DNA of 64,000 bases from Streptomyces sp. LX-29 (GCF_029541745.1 NZ_CP089746.1:1736001-1800000); one strand, 5' to 3'. Shown: positions 16,969 through 26,176, numbered from the stretch's first letter. Notes: generated by a model from the sequence alone, not told the origin. Translations and numbers: made by a program.

Positions 16969-18351
16969 ATGGCGGCGCGGCAGCGGATGGTGGTCATCGG
17001 AGGCGACGCGGCGGGCATGTCCGCCGCCTCCCAGGCGCGCAGGCTGCGCGGCCCGGAGGAACTGGAGATCGTCGCGTTCGAGCGCGGCTCCTTCACCTCG
17101 TACTCCGCCTGCGGCATTCCGTACTGGGTCGGCGGCGATGTGCCGGGACCGGACGCGCTGATCGCCCGCACCCCCGAGGAGCACCGGGAGCGCGGCATCG
17201 ACCTGCGGCTGGGCACGGAGGTCGAGGAGATCGACGTGTCGGGCCGGCGGGTGCGCGCCCGCGACCTGGCCTCGGGCGAGGAGGCGTGGTGGGGCTACGA
17301 CCGGCTGGTCATCGCCACCGGGGCGCGTCCCGTACGGCCGCCGCTGCCCGGGATCGACGCGCCGGGGGTGCACGGCGTGCAGACCCTGGACGACGGCCGG
17401 GCGCTGTTGGAGACCCTGGATCGGGCCACGGGCCGCCGGGCGGTGGTGGTCGGGGCCGGGTACATCGGCGTGGAGATGGCCGAGGCGCTGGTCCGGCGCG
17501 GCTACCAGGTCACCTTGGTCAACGCCGCCGAGCAGCCGATGACCACGCTCGACCCCGACATGGGGCGGCTGGTCGACGAGGCGATGCGCGGCATGGGCAT
17601 CGAGACGGTCAACGCCGCCGAGGTGACGAAGATCCTCACCGGTGGGGACGGCCGGGTGCGCGCCGTCGCCACCGAGCACGCCGAGTACCCCGCCGATGTG
17701 GTGGTCCTGGGCATCGGGGTGACCCCGCGGACCGAGCTCGCCCGCGCCGCCGGGTTGCCGCTGGGGCCCTCCGGAGGGCTGCTGACCGACCTGGGGATGC
17801 GGGTCCGGGGCCACGAGGACATCTGGGCCGGCGGCGACTGCGTCGAGGTGCTGGACCTGGTCTCGGGCGACACCCGGCACATCCCGCTGGGCACCCACGC
17901 CAACAAGCACGGCCAGGTCATCGGCACCAACGTGGGGGGCGGCTACGCCACGTTCCCGGGCGTCGTGGGCACCGCCGTCAGCAAGGTCTGCGACCTGGAG
18001 ATCGCCCGTACGGGCCTGTTGGAGCGGCAGGCCGCGGCGGCCGGACTGCGCTTCGTCACCGTCACCGTGGAGTCGACCAGCCGGGCGGGCTACTACCCCG
18101 GGGCCCGCCCGATGCGGGTGAAGATGCTGGCCGAGCGGCGCACCGGCCGGCTCCTCGGCGTGCAGATCGTCGGCCGCGAGGGCGCCGCCAAGCGCGTGGA
18201 CATCGCCGCCGTCGCCCTCACCGCCCGGCTGACGGTCGAGCAGATGACCGCCCTCGACCTGGGCTATGCCCCGCCCTTCTCCCCGGTCTGGGGCCCGGTG
18301 CTGGTCGCGGCCCGCAAGGCGTTCGCGGCGGTGCGGGCGGCCGGCGGCTGA
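16969..18351 (+). CDS. CoA-disulfide-reductase / NADH-oxidase-like flavoprotein
   Basis: The product has 460 residues. It is a pyridine nucleotide-disulfide oxidoreductase with the N-terminal FAD motif (MVVIGGDAAGMSAASQARRL) and an NAD(P)-binding motif (AVVVGAGYIGVEMAEAL at about 160). An FAD-contacting IWAGGDCVEV segment and a C-terminal dimerisation domain (GARPMRVKMLAERRTGRLLG) follow. The single redox Cys sits in SYSACGIPYWVGGD, equivalent to the SFxxCGLPY motif of coenzyme A-disulfide reductases, rather than the CxxxxC pair of classical disulfide reductases. It probably reduces CoA disulfides, persulfides or O2. The hexameric GSH/mycothiol-linked variants cannot be separated by eye. It ends at a strong hairpin. 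Confidence 0.8.
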   Translation: MAARQRMVVIGGDAAGMSAASQARRLRGPEELEIVAFERGSFTSYSACGIPYWVGGDVPGPDALIARTPEEHRERGIDLRLGTEVEEIDVSGRRVRARDLASGEEAWWGYDRLVIATGARPVRPPLPGIDAPGVHGVQTLDDGRALLETLDRATGRRAVVVGAGYIGVEMAEALVRRGYQVTLVNAAEQPMTTLDPDMGRLVDEAMRGMGIETVNAAEVTKILTGGDGRVRAVATEHAEYPADVVVLGIGVTPRTELARAAGLPLGPSGGLLTDLGMRVRGHEDIWAGGDCVEVLDLVSGDTRHIPLGTHANKHGQVIGTNVGGGYATFPGVVGTAVSKVCDLEIARTGLLERQAAAAGLRFVTVTVESTSRAGYYPGARPMRVKMLAERRTGRLLGVQIVGREGAAKRVDIAAVALTARLTVEQMTALDLGYAPPFSPVWGPVLVAARKAFAAVRAAGG

Positions 18352-18388
18352 ACCGCGCCCGGCCGCGCGGTCCTTCCGCGCAACGGCG

Positions 18389-18424
18389 GACGGGCCGCAC
18401 GGGAGTGATCCCGTGCGGCCCGTC
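18389..18424. terminator. bidirectional terminator
   Basis: A perfect 16-bp stem (GACGGGCCGCACGGGA and its complement) with a 4-nt GTGA loop lies between the convergent oxidoreductase and fadB-like genes. Confidence 0.85.
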
Positions 18425-18459
18425 GCCGTCATGGTGGGTCGTCAGACACCGCGCCCGCG

Positions 18460-20589
18460 TTACGCCGGGACGCTGGCGACGCCCGCCGGCAGGAAGGTCT
18501 TGCCGTTGACCCGCTCGGAGACGCCCTCGCGGTCCAGGTACGGGGTGATGCCACCGAGGTGGAAGGGCCAGCCGGCGCCGGTGATCAGGCACAGGTCGAT
18601 GTCCTGCGCCTCGGCGACGACGCCCTCGTCGAGCATCAGACCGATCTCCTGGGCGACCGCGTCGAGGACGCGGGCGCGCACCTGCTCCTCGGTGAGGACG
18701 ACATCGCCCTGCTTGAGGAGGGCGGCGACCTCGGGGTCCAGCTCCGGCTTGCCGGAGTCGTAGACGTAGAAGCCGCGCTTGCCGGCCTTGACCACGGCGG
18801 CGAGGTTCTCGGAGACGGTGAAGCGCTCCGGGAAGGCGCCGTGCAGCGTCTCGGAGACGTGCAGGCCGATGGCCGGGCCGACCAGCTCCAGCAGCACCAG
18901 CGGGGACATCGGCAGACCGAGCGGCTCGACGGCCTTCTCCGCGGTCTCCACCGGGGTGCCCTCGTCGATGACGTTCTGGATCTCGCCCATGAAGCGGGTC
19001 AGGATCCGGTTGACGACGAACGCCGGGGCGTCCTTCACCAGGACGGCCGTCTTCTTCAGCGACTTGGCGACGGCGAAGGCGGTGGCCAGCGACGCGTCGT
19101 CGGTCTGCTCGGCGCGCACGATCTCCAGCAGCGGGAGGATGGCGACCGGGTTGAAGAAGTGGAAGCCCACGACCCGCTCGGGGTGCTTGAGCTGGGAGGC
19201 CATCTCCGTGACGGAGAGCGAGGAGGTGTTGGTGGCGAGGATGGTGTGCGCCGGCACGACCGCCTCGACCTCGGCGAACACCTTCTGCTTGACGCCCATC
19301 TCCTCGAAGACGGCCTCGATGACGAAGTCGGCGTCGCCGAAGCCCGCGGCCTTGTCGAGGGTGCCGGTCACCAGGGCCTTGAGGCGGTTGGCCTTGTCCT
19401 GGTGGATCCGACCCTTGAGCAGCAGCTTGTCGATCTCCTCGTGGACGTAGCCCACGCCCTTGTCGACGCGCTCCTGGTCGATGTCGGTCAGCACCACCGG
19501 CACCTCCAGGCGGCGCACGAACAGCAGCGCCAGCTGGGAGGCCATCAGACCGGCGCCGACGACGCCCACCTTGGTGACCGGGCGGGCCAGCGACTTGTCC
19601 GGCGCGCCGGCCGGGCGCTTGCCACGCTTCTGCACCAGGTTGAAGGCGTAGATGCCGCTGCGCAGCTCGCCGCCCATGATCAGGTCCGCGAGGGCCTGGT
19701 CCTCGGCGTCGAAGCCCTGCCGCAGGTCGCCGTTCTTGGCGGCGGCGATGATGTCCAGGGCGCGGTAGGCGGCGGGGGCCGCACCGTGCACCTTGGAGTC
19801 GGCGAACGCCCGGCCGCGCTCCACGGCCTGGTCCCACGCCTCGCCGCGGTCCACCTCGGTGCGCACGACCTCGGTCGCGCCGGTGAGGACGGACGCGGTC
19901 CAGTGCAGCGACCGCTCCAGGAAGTCGGCGCCCTCGAAGACCGCGTCGGCGATCCCGAGCTCGTAGACCTGCTTGCCCTTGAGCTGCTTGTTCTGGTTGA
20001 GCGAGTTCTCGATGATCACGCTCACCGCGCGGTCGGCGCCGATGAGGTTCGGCAGCAGCGCGCAACCGCCCCAGCCCGGCACCAGGCCGAGGAAGACCTC
20101 GGGCAGCGAGAAGGCCGGGATCACGGCCGACACGGTGCGGTAGGTGCAGTGCAGACCGACCTCGACGCCGCCGCCCATGGCCGCGCCGTTGTAGTAGGCG
20201 AAGGTCGGCACGGCCAGCGCGGACAGCCGCTTGAAGACGTCGTGGCCGCCCTTGCCGATGGCCAGCGCCTCCTCGTGCTTCTTCAGCAGCTCGACGCCCT
20301 TGAGGTCGGCGCCGACGGCGAAGATGAAGGGCTTGCCGGTGAGGCCGACGCCGACGATCTCGCCGTCCGCGGCCTCCTTCTCGACCTGGTCGATCGCCGC
20401 GTTGAGGTTGGCGAGCGACTGCGGGCCGAAGGTGGTCGGCTTGGTGTGGTCCAGGCCGTTGTCGAGCGTGATGAGCGCGAAGCGCCCGGCGCCGAGGGGG
20501 AGGTCGAGGTGACGGACGTGCGCCTGCGTCACGACCTCACCGGGGAACAGCTCGGCCGCTCCCTTGAGAAGTTCTGCGGTGGTGCTCAC
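18460..20589 (-). CDS. fadB: fatty-acid oxidation complex alpha subunit (enoyl-CoA hydratase / 3-hydroxyacyl-CoA dehydrogenase)
   Basis: The product has 709 residues and starts at GTG 20589, overlapping the thiolase stop by GTGA, so the two are translationally coupled. The N-terminal crotonase domain (about 1-300) shows the oxyanion-hole segments FIFAVGADLKGV and YNGAAMGGGVEVGLHC and the catalytic-loop region SLPEVFLGLVPGWGG. The central NAD-binding domain begins KVGVVGAGLMASQLALLFVRR and contains the dehydrogenase signature VGFHFFNPVAILPLLEIV. C-terminal helical domains follow (FVVNRILTRFMGEIQ; GKRGFYVYD). It hydrates enoyl-CoA and oxidises 3-hydroxyacyl-CoA for the adjacent FadA thiolase. 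Length and domain order fit the actinobacterial FadB family. Confidence 0.92.
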   Translation of the reverse strand: MSTTAELLKGAAELFPGEVVTQAHVRHLDLPLGAGRFALITLDNGLDHTKPTTFGPQSLANLNAAIDQVEKEAADGEIVGVGLTGKPFIFAVGADLKGVELLKKHEEALAIGKGGHDVFKRLSALAVPTFAYYNGAAMGGGVEVGLHCTYRTVSAVIPAFSLPEVFLGLVPGWGGCALLPNLIGADRAVSVIIENSLNQNKQLKGKQVYELGIADAVFEGADFLERSLHWTASVLTGATEVVRTEVDRGEAWDQAVERGRAFADSKVHGAAPAAYRALDIIAAAKNGDLRQGFDAEDQALADLIMGGELRSGIYAFNLVQKRGKRPAGAPDKSLARPVTKVGVVGAGLMASQLALLFVRRLEVPVVLTDIDQERVDKGVGYVHEEIDKLLLKGRIHQDKANRLKALVTGTLDKAAGFGDADFVIEAVFEEMGVKQKVFAEVEAVVPAHTILATNTSSLSVTEMASQLKHPERVVGFHFFNPVAILPLLEIVRAEQTDDASLATAFAVAKSLKKTAVLVKDAPAFVVNRILTRFMGEIQNVIDEGTPVETAEKAVEPLGLPMSPLVLLELVGPAIGLHVSETLHGAFPERFTVSENLAAVVKAGKRGFYVYDSGKPELDPEVAALLKQGDVVLTEEQVRARVLDAVAQEIGLMLDEGVVAEAQDIDLCLITGAGWPFHLGGITPYLDREGVSERVNGKTFLPAGVASVPA

Positions 20590-21803
20590 TTGGCCCCCTC
20601 GAAGTGCGGGTTCTCCCAGATCACGGTGCCGCCCATGCCCAGGCCGATACACATGCTCGTCATGCCGTAGCGGACTTCCGGCTGCTCCTCGAACTGACGG
20701 GCGAGCTGCGTCATCAGACGGACGCCGGAGGAGGCGAGCGGGTGGCCGAAGGCGATGGCGCCGCCGTACTGGTTGACGCGCGGGTCGTCGTCGGCGATGC
20801 CGTAGTGGTCCAGGAGGGACAGCACCTGCACCGCGAAGGCCTCGTTGATCTCGAACAGGCCGATGTCGTCGATCGACAGGCCGGCCTTGGCCAGCGCCTT
20901 CTTGGTGGCGGGCACCGGGCCGTAGCCCATGACCTCGGGCTCCACGCCGGCGAAGGCGAAGGACACCATGCGCATCTTGACCGGCAGGCCCAGCTCGCGC
21001 GCCACGTCCTCGGCGGCGACCAGCGAGGCGGTGGCGCCGTCGTTGATGCCCGCGGAGTTGCCCGCGGTGACCCGACCGTGCGGACGGAACGGGGTCTTCA
21101 GCCCGGCCAGGCCCTCCATGGTGGTGCCCGGGCGCATCGGCTCGTCGACCGTGGCCAGGCCCCAGCCCGTCTCGCCGCCCTCGGGCGAGGTGCGACGGAT
21201 GGAGATCGGCACCAGGTCCGGCTGGATCTTGCCGTCGGCGTACGCCTTGGCGGCCTTCTCCTGGCTGCGCACCGCGTACTCGTCGGTGCGCTGCTTGGTG
21301 ATGTGCGGCAGCCGGTCGTGCAGGTTCTCGGCCGTCATGCCCATGGACAGCGCGGACATGTCGACCAGCTTCTCCGACAGGAACCGCGGGTTGGGGTCGA
21401 CGCCCTCGCCCATCGGGTGGCGGCCCATGTGCTCCACGCCGCCGGCCACCGCGATGTCGTAGGCGCCGAAGGCGATGCCGCTGCCCATCGAGGTGACGGC
21501 CGTCATCGCGCCGGCACACATCCGGTCGATGGCGAAGCCGGGGACGGTCTGCGGCAGACCGGCCAGCATGCCGGAGCTGCGGCCGATGGTCAGGCCCTGG
21601 TCGCCGATCTGCGTGGTGGCGGCGATGGCGACCTCGTCGATGCGCTCGGGTGCCAGGTCCGGGTTGCGGCGCAGCAGCTCCCGGATGCACTTGACGACCA
21701 GGTCGTCGGCGCGGGTCTCGTGGTAGATGCCCTTCGGGCCCGCCTTGCCGAACGGGGTGCGGACGCCGTCGACGAAGACGACGTCCCTAGCGGTACGAGG
21801 CAC
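20586..21803 (-). CDS. fadA: acetyl-CoA acyltransferase, beta subunit of fatty-acid oxidation complex
   Basis: The product has 405 residues from GTG 21803, preceded by GGAGGAG with 7-nt spacing. Thiolase motifs are DGVRTPFGKAGP, the nucleophilic Cys in DRMCAGAMTAV, GNSAGINDGATASLV, NEAFAVQ, GHPLASSGVR and the C-terminal CIGLGMGG. It cleaves 3-ketoacyl-CoA to acetyl-CoA plus a chain two carbons shorter. The downstream fadB overlaps it by 4 nt, so the pair forms a coupled operon for beta-oxidation. A candidate TetR-type half-palindrome lies about 85 bp upstream. Confidence 0.92.
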   Translation of the reverse strand: MPRTARDVVFVDGVRTPFGKAGPKGIYHETRADDLVVKCIRELLRRNPDLAPERIDEVAIAATTQIGDQGLTIGRSSGMLAGLPQTVPGFAIDRMCAGAMTAVTSMGSGIAFGAYDIAVAGGVEHMGRHPMGEGVDPNPRFLSEKLVDMSALSMGMTAENLHDRLPHITKQRTDEYAVRSQEKAAKAYADGKIQPDLVPISIRRTSPEGGETGWGLATVDEPMRPGTTMEGLAGLKTPFRPHGRVTAGNSAGINDGATASLVAAEDVARELGLPVKMRMVSFAFAGVEPEVMGYGPVPATKKALAKAGLSIDDIGLFEINEAFAVQVLSLLDHYGIADDDPRVNQYGGAIAFGHPLASSGVRLMTQLARQFEEQPEVRYGMTSMCIGLGMGGTVIWENPHFEGAK

Positions 21804-22124
21804 GTTGGCTCTCCTCCAGGTGCGGGATGGCACTGCTGCGGGCACGCCACACGCCTGCGGCGCGCTGCTTCGCTGCTTACCGTCATGCTACTTGTGGGTA
21901 ACCAAGCTGCCCAGTCCCCTACGCCGTAGCGGTGAACGTCACACGGCGCGGGCGGCGGCGGGGTTCGGACACGGAGTGCGCGCTCGGTGGAACCGCTCCC
22001 GCGCCCCCGCGGGACGGGGCCGCACGTGAACCGCCCCGGGGGCCGGGAAGCCGGCCCGCCGGGGCGGTGATGGTGCGGGGGTACGAGTGGAAGCCGCGCC
22101 GGGTCCACGCGCGTCACTCGACGG
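21804..22124. promoter_or_regulatory. fadAB upstream region
   Basis: The 321 bp between the rnd stop and the fadA start hold no gene. CTACTTGTGGGTAAC (21888-21902) has imperfect inverted arms (CTACT / GGTAA) of the kind seen at TetR-type fatty-acid degradation operators. A GGCGGTTCACGTG-type GC-rich stretch near 22020-22070 may include the rnd terminator, but no perfect stem was found. Confidence 0.3.
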
Positions 22125-23411
22125 TCAGGGCTTGGCGGCCCTGCCGGTGGTCAGCGCGGCGACGAGGAGGGGCGTGACCTGTTCGATCTGCCAGGGGCGC
22201 GCGCCATGGGCGGCCAGCGCTCGCTCCACGGAGTCCGCGGTGGCCTCGATCGGAGGCTCCCAGCACAGCCGGCGCACGGTGTCCGGCGTGATCAGGTTCT
22301 CCTGCGGCAGGCCGAGCCGTTCGGCGAGCGCGGTGACCGCCGCGCGGGCCGCCGAGAGCCGGGCGGCCGCGGCCGGGTCCTTGTCGGCCCAGGCGCGCGG
22401 CGGCGGGGGCCCGGCCACCGGCTGGCCCGGCTGCGGAAGCTCCGCCTCCGGCAGCGCGCGGGCACGGTCGACGGCGGCCTGCCACTGCTCCAGCTGACGG
22501 CGACCCATGCGGTGCCCGAAGCCGTTCAGCGCCGCGAGGGAGCGGGTGCCGGCCGGCAGCGCCAGCGCGGCCTCGACGATCGCGGCGTCGCTGAGCACCT
22601 TGCCGGGAGAGACGTCCCGGCGCTGGGCGACCAGGTCGCGGGCGGTCCACAGCTCGCGCACGACCGCCATCTGCCGGCGGCGGCGCACCTTGTGCATGCC
22701 CGACGTACGACGCCAGGGGTCCTTGCGCGGCGGGGGCGGCGGGGCGGCGGCGATGGCCTCGAACTCCTGCCGGGCCCACTCCAGCTTGCCCTGTCGCTCC
22801 AGCTCCGCCTCCAGCGCGTCGCGCAGGTCGACCAGGAGCTCGACGTCGAGGGCGGCGTAGCGCAGCCAGGGCTCGGGGAGCGGGCGGGTGGACCAGTCGA
22901 CGGCGGAGTGGCCCTTCTCCAGGGCGTAGCCGAGGACGGACTCGACCATGGCACCGAGGCCGACCCGGGCGAACCCGGCCAGCCGGCCGGCGAGCTCGGT
23001 GTCGAACAGTCGCGCCGGGACCATGCCTATGTCCCGCAGACAGGGCAGGTCCTGGGTGGCGGCGTGGAGCACCCACTCGGCGTCGCCGATCGCGTCGCCC
23101 AGCGCGCTCAGGTCGGGGCAGCCGACCGGGTCGATCAGGGCGGTGCCCGCGCCGGCGCGGCGCAGCTGGACGAGGTAGGCGCGCTGTCCGTAGCGGTAGC
23201 CGGAGGCGCGCTCGGCGTCCACGGCCACCGGGCCGTGTCCGGCGGCGAAGGCGGCGACCACGGCGTCCAGCGACTCCTGGTCCGCGATCACCTCGGGGAT
23301 GCCCTCGCGAGGCTCCAACAAGGGGACCGGCGCCGGGGGGAGGCCGTTCGGAGGGCCGTCCTCCGGGGTTCGCAGTGTCGTGTCTGCTGCGGTCTCTTGG
23401 GCGTCGGTCAC
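22125..23411 (-). CDS. rnd: ribonuclease D
   Basis: The product has 428 residues and starts at GTG 23411. The 3'-5' exonuclease domain carries the DEDD signature: VAVDAERASGYRYGQRAYL (Asp-x-Glu), VLHAATQDLPCL, FDTELAGRLAGF and the final LRYAALDVELLVDLRD with Tyr and Asp. An HRDC domain follows (MAVVRELWTARDLVAQRRD to LNGFGHRMGR) and a C-terminal extension of about 110 residues. RNase D trims 3' ends of tRNA and other small RNAs. Actinobacterial members are longer than E. coli Rnd, as here. A 34-bp perfect palindrome lies 36-69 bp upstream of the start. Confidence 0.9.
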   Translation of the reverse strand: MTDAQETAADTTLRTPEDGPPNGLPPAPVPLLEPREGIPEVIADQESLDAVVAAFAAGHGPVAVDAERASGYRYGQRAYLVQLRRAGAGTALIDPVGCPDLSALGDAIGDAEWVLHAATQDLPCLRDIGMVPARLFDTELAGRLAGFARVGLGAMVESVLGYALEKGHSAVDWSTRPLPEPWLRYAALDVELLVDLRDALEAELERQGKLEWARQEFEAIAAAPPPPPRKDPWRRTSGMHKVRRRRQMAVVRELWTARDLVAQRRDVSPGKVLSDAAIVEAALALPAGTRSLAALNGFGHRMGRRQLEQWQAAVDRARALPEAELPQPGQPVAGPPPPRAWADKDPAAAARLSAARAAVTALAERLGLPQENLITPDTVRRLCWEPPIEATADSVERALAAHGARPWQIEQVTPLLVAALTTGRAAKP

Positions 23412-23446
23412 CAGTCAAGAGTATCCGGGCGAGCGGGTGGCGCAGG

Positions 23447-23480
23447 GCGCCCGTCGACGGAACGTTCCGTCGACGGGCGC
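23447..23480. promoter_or_regulatory. 34-bp perfect palindrome upstream of rnd
   Basis: The left arm GCGCCCGTCGACGGAAC is followed directly by its exact reverse complement, with no spacer. It lies between the response-regulator stop and the rnd start. It could be a terminator for the regulator gene, a cruciform, or a regulator-binding site; the absence of a loop is unusual for a terminator. Confidence 0.5.
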
Positions 23481-23653
23481 GGGATATGTGTAAACAAGCG
23501 GTACAGATGGGGGTGGACGGGGGGATCGGGAAGGATACGGCGGTGTCCGTCGGTGACTTTCGGTGCCCCTGGCGGCTGTCGGCGGCCTTCCTGGACTCTG
23601 CCGCCCCGTCAGGGCCGGCCCCGGCGCCGCCGCCGGGCCTGTGGGGCGCCGCG

Positions 23654-24316
23654 CTAGTGGATGATGCCGGTGCGCAGCGCGACGGCGACCATGCCGGCCC
23701 GGTCTCCGGTGCCCAGCTTGCGCGCGATGCGGGCGAGATGACTCTTGACGGTGAGCGCGGAAAGACCCATCGACACGCCGATGGCCTTGTTGGACTGGCC
23801 CTCCGCAACCAGCCTCAGCACCTCGACCTCGCGACCGGACAGCTCGCGGTAGCCGCCGGGGTGGCCGGGTGCGCCCGGCGGGCGACGGTGCAGCCGGGCG
23901 GCGGCCGCGCCGATCGGGGCCGCTCCGGGGCGACCGGGAATGCCCAGGTTGGTGCGGGTGCCGGTGACGACGTAGCCCTTGACGCCGCCGGCCAGGGCGT
24001 TGCGTACGGCGCCGATGTCGTCGGCGGCGGAGAGCGCGAGCCCGTTGGGCCAGCCTGCGGCGCGGGCCTCGGAGAGCAGGGTGAGGCCGGAGCCGTCGGG
24101 GAGGTGGACGTCGGCGACGCAGATGTCCCGGGGGTTGCCGATCCGGGGGCGTGCCTCCGCGATCGACGACGCCTCGATGACGTCCCGTACGCCGAGGGCC
24201 CACAGATGGCGGGTGACGGTGGAGCGGACGCGGGGGTCGGCGACGACGACCATGGCCGTCGGCTTGTTCGGGCGGTAGGCGACCAGGCTGGAAGGTTGCT
24301 CAAGGAGAACAGACAC
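23654..24316 (-). CDS. orphan LuxR/NarL-type response regulator
   Basis: The product has 220 residues from GTG 24316, preceded by AAGGAGG 4 nt upstream. The N-terminal receiver-like domain (AMVVVADPRVRSTVTRHLW to KGYVVTGTR) keeps the likely phosphorylation Asp in CVADVHLPDGSG but only one Asp of the acidic pocket. A Pro/Gly linker leads to a typical LuxR helix-turn-helix (YRELSGREVEVLRLVAEGQSNKAI, with the recognition helix SALTVKSHLARI). No histidine kinase is adjacent, so it is an orphan regulator. The target is unknown. The protein is strongly conserved among Streptomyces as I remember it (SCO6029-like). Confidence 0.8.
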   Translation of the reverse strand: MSVLLEQPSSLVAYRPNKPTAMVVVADPRVRSTVTRHLWALGVRDVIEASSIAEARPRIGNPRDICVADVHLPDGSGLTLLSEARAAGWPNGLALSAADDIGAVRNALAGGVKGYVVTGTRTNLGIPGRPGAAPIGAAAARLHRRPPGAPGHPGGYRELSGREVEVLRLVAEGQSNKAIGVSMGLSALTVKSHLARIARKLGTGDRAGMVAVALRTGIIH

Positions 24317-24726
24317 CGGGCCTCCTTGTGGAGGTGGGGAGTGGGTGGGGACGGTCATCTGGTGCTTCGGCACCCACATGGCCGGGCTTTAGGGAATGAT
24401 CACGATCGAGTGAGTAACAATTCGGACAATTGAGACGTCCGATCGATCAGCGAATCGATCACGAGGGCGCCGCTTGCGGTGATTCGGTGAGGTCAGTCCG
24501 CACCGCGTCCACCGCCCCGCCCGACCCCCCGGTCAGCCCCGTGAGCCTCGGGTCGCCCAGCGGGGTGACCGCGTTGGGTCAACCGGCCGAACCCGACCGG
24601 TGGGCGGTGTCGCCCACCCGAGCGACCCCCCTCGACACGGTGCCGCACACCGGCGCCACCCTCCAGCCCCGACCCCAGCCGGCTCGTCCGCCCGCCACGG
24701 CAGGCCCGCCGGGGCTCATCCGCGCC

Positions 24727-24784
24727 CTGTACGGCCTGTAGGTGGGCGCACAGCTCTGTACGGCCTCTGGGTGGACGTACAGCT
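24727..24784. repeat. 29-bp tandem duplication
   Basis: Two adjacent 29-bp units each begin CTGTACGGCCT and end ACAGCT, differing at a handful of positions. GTAC occurs inside each. The unit length is not a multiple of three-base repeats in a known gene, and no function is apparent. Confidence 0.55.
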
Positions 24785-25163
24785 CGCCTGACCGGCCGTC
24801 GGGCCATGCGGCCGCGTCGGGCCGCACACGGGCCGCCCACGGGCCGTACGGCTGCGCGCATGGGGCGGGTAGGCGGCACGCATGGGGGCGCGCACGAGGC
24901 TGCCGGCCCGCTGGCGCTGGACGGCAAGGCGCCGCGGGGCGGCATGCGGCTCTGTCGGGTGCGGCTCTCGTCTCGCGCCTTCGGCGCAAAGAAGGCGGCA
25001 GCGGAGGAGGGAGGGCCTGCCTGGGCACCTCTGCCGACCGCCGCCGAGTGGGACGGACCGTGAAGACCGCGCCGGAGCGGAGCCCCTCCGCCTGCCCGCG
25101 GTCTGCGGACCGATCGTGGAGGCCCACCTCTGCTCGCTCCGAGGAATGGCTTCGCGAAATCGT

Positions 25164-25267
25164 TTGATGCAGAGCAAGTATCAGGTCAAGGAATCCTGCG
25201 AGGCATATCCCTGCGTGGGATTGATTGATGTAGAGCAAGTGCACGGTCAACGGATTCTGCGAGGCAC
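25164..25267. repeat. pair of 43-bp direct repeats, 61-bp period
   Basis: Copies lie at 25164-25206 and 25225-25267, identical at 34 of 43 positions by my alignment. Conserved blocks are TTGATG, AGAGCAAGT, GGTCAA and CTGCGAGGCA. The segment is clearly less GC-rich than its surroundings. Read on the minus strand, each copy carries TTGACC and then TTGCTC 7 nt downstream. They may be protein-binding sites or tandem promoter elements. Confidence 0.6.
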
Positions 25268-25366
25268 ATGGTCCGCGGCCGCCGGACGGCGACGGCGATC
25301 AGGCCGGCCCTCCCGACCCGCCGCCGCTGGGCGGGCGTCCGTACGGGCGCGCGGCGTCGATTCGGA

Positions 25367-26086
25367 TCAGCGGGGCTGGGGGCCGCGGCGCTGGGGGAGG
25401 GAGACGACGCCGGAGTCGGCGGCGCCGGCCGGGGGCAGGCCGGCGATCTGGCAGAGCAGATCGCACCAGGCGGCCAGATGGCTGGCGGTGTCCGGGGGGC
25501 CCGCCTCGTCGGAGGGGGTCCAGGAGGCCCGGATCTCGATGCGGGTGGACGGCTCGCGGTCGGCCAGCCCGCCGAAGTGGTGCGAGCTGGCGAGGGTCAC
25601 GGTGCCGCTCGGCTCGCCGTAGGAGACCCCGCGCGCCTGGAGCGCGCCGGTCAGCCAGGACCAGCACACCTCCGGCAGCAGCGGGTCCGCCGCCATCTCC
25701 GCTTCGAGGTCGGCGTGGACGAGGGTGACCAGCCGGAACGTGCCGCGCCAGGCATCGTGCCCGGCCGGGTCGTGGAGCAGGATCAGCCGCCCCTCCGCCA
25801 GCTCGTCCGGTTCCTCGCCGTGGCCGGCGGGCCCGCCGGGGACACCGGGCACGCCGGACGGTCCGCCCTGGGCGGCCTGCCCCGACGCGTCCACGGCCAC
25901 CACCGCCTCCAGCGCGTACGCGTACGGCGCCAGGCGGCGCGGCGGCGCGGTCGGTTCCAGCTCCACCTCCGGCCGGGGCCGTGCGCCGCGCAACCCGGCA
26001 ACCGCGTGCCGGAAGGCGATGGGAGCGCCGCCCTGACCATCCGTGCTGTCCGCACCGTCCGCGAGGTGTCCCTGAGCCGCTGCCAT
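25367..26086 (-). CDS. DUF3000 protein
   Basis: The product has 239 residues; ATG 26086 is the only suitable start but has no strong ribosome site. Family features are [20 protein letters not shown] near the N-terminus, [12 protein letters not shown], a [22 protein letters not shown] segment, a [12 protein letters not shown] helix and [33 protein letters not shown] near the end. DUF3000 proteins are conserved in actinobacteria beside hemE, as here where hemE is divergent 90 bp away. Function is unknown; a link to heme synthesis is only positional. Confidence 0.8.
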   Translation of the reverse strand: MAAAQGHLADGADSTDGQGGAPIAFRHAVAGLRGARPRPEVELEPTAPPRRLAPYAYALEAVVAVDASGQAAQGGPSGVPGVPGGPAGHGEEPDELAEGRLILLHDPAGHDAWRGTFRLVTLVHADLEAEMAADPLLPEVCWSWLTGALQARGVSYGEPSGTVTLASSHHFGGLADREPSTRIEIRASWTPSDEAGPPDTASHLAAWCDLLCQIAGLPPAGAADSGVVSLPQRRGPQPR

Positions 26087-26176
26087 GCCGGAAGAGTAGG
26101 CGTTGACAGGGCCGCAACCGGGGAGGGACACCCGGGTTGTCGGGTCACTCGTTCGGCCCGTGCGAAGATTTGGGGC

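Larger units (their letters stand above)
24317..25366. other. gene-poor 1-kb interval with repeats
   Basis: No frame here has convincing coding character or a recognisable product. The first about 120 bp upstream of the regulator gene are AT-richer and likely hold its promoter. The remainder contains a 29-bp tandem duplication and a pair of 43-bp direct repeats (listed separately), plus many GTACGGC and GGGCCG phrases. A non-coding RNA is possible but nothing demonstrates it. Confidence 0.4.

Noticed and set aside
24579..25250. Possible 223-residue protein on the minus strand in the gene-poor interval
   Set aside because: Arg/Pro-rich composition, no ribosome site and no recognisable domain; the direct repeats fall inside it.
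25164..25267. CRISPR-like arrangement
   Set aside because: Only two diverged copies, no array of spacers, no dyad typical of Streptomyces CRISPR repeats and no cas genes.
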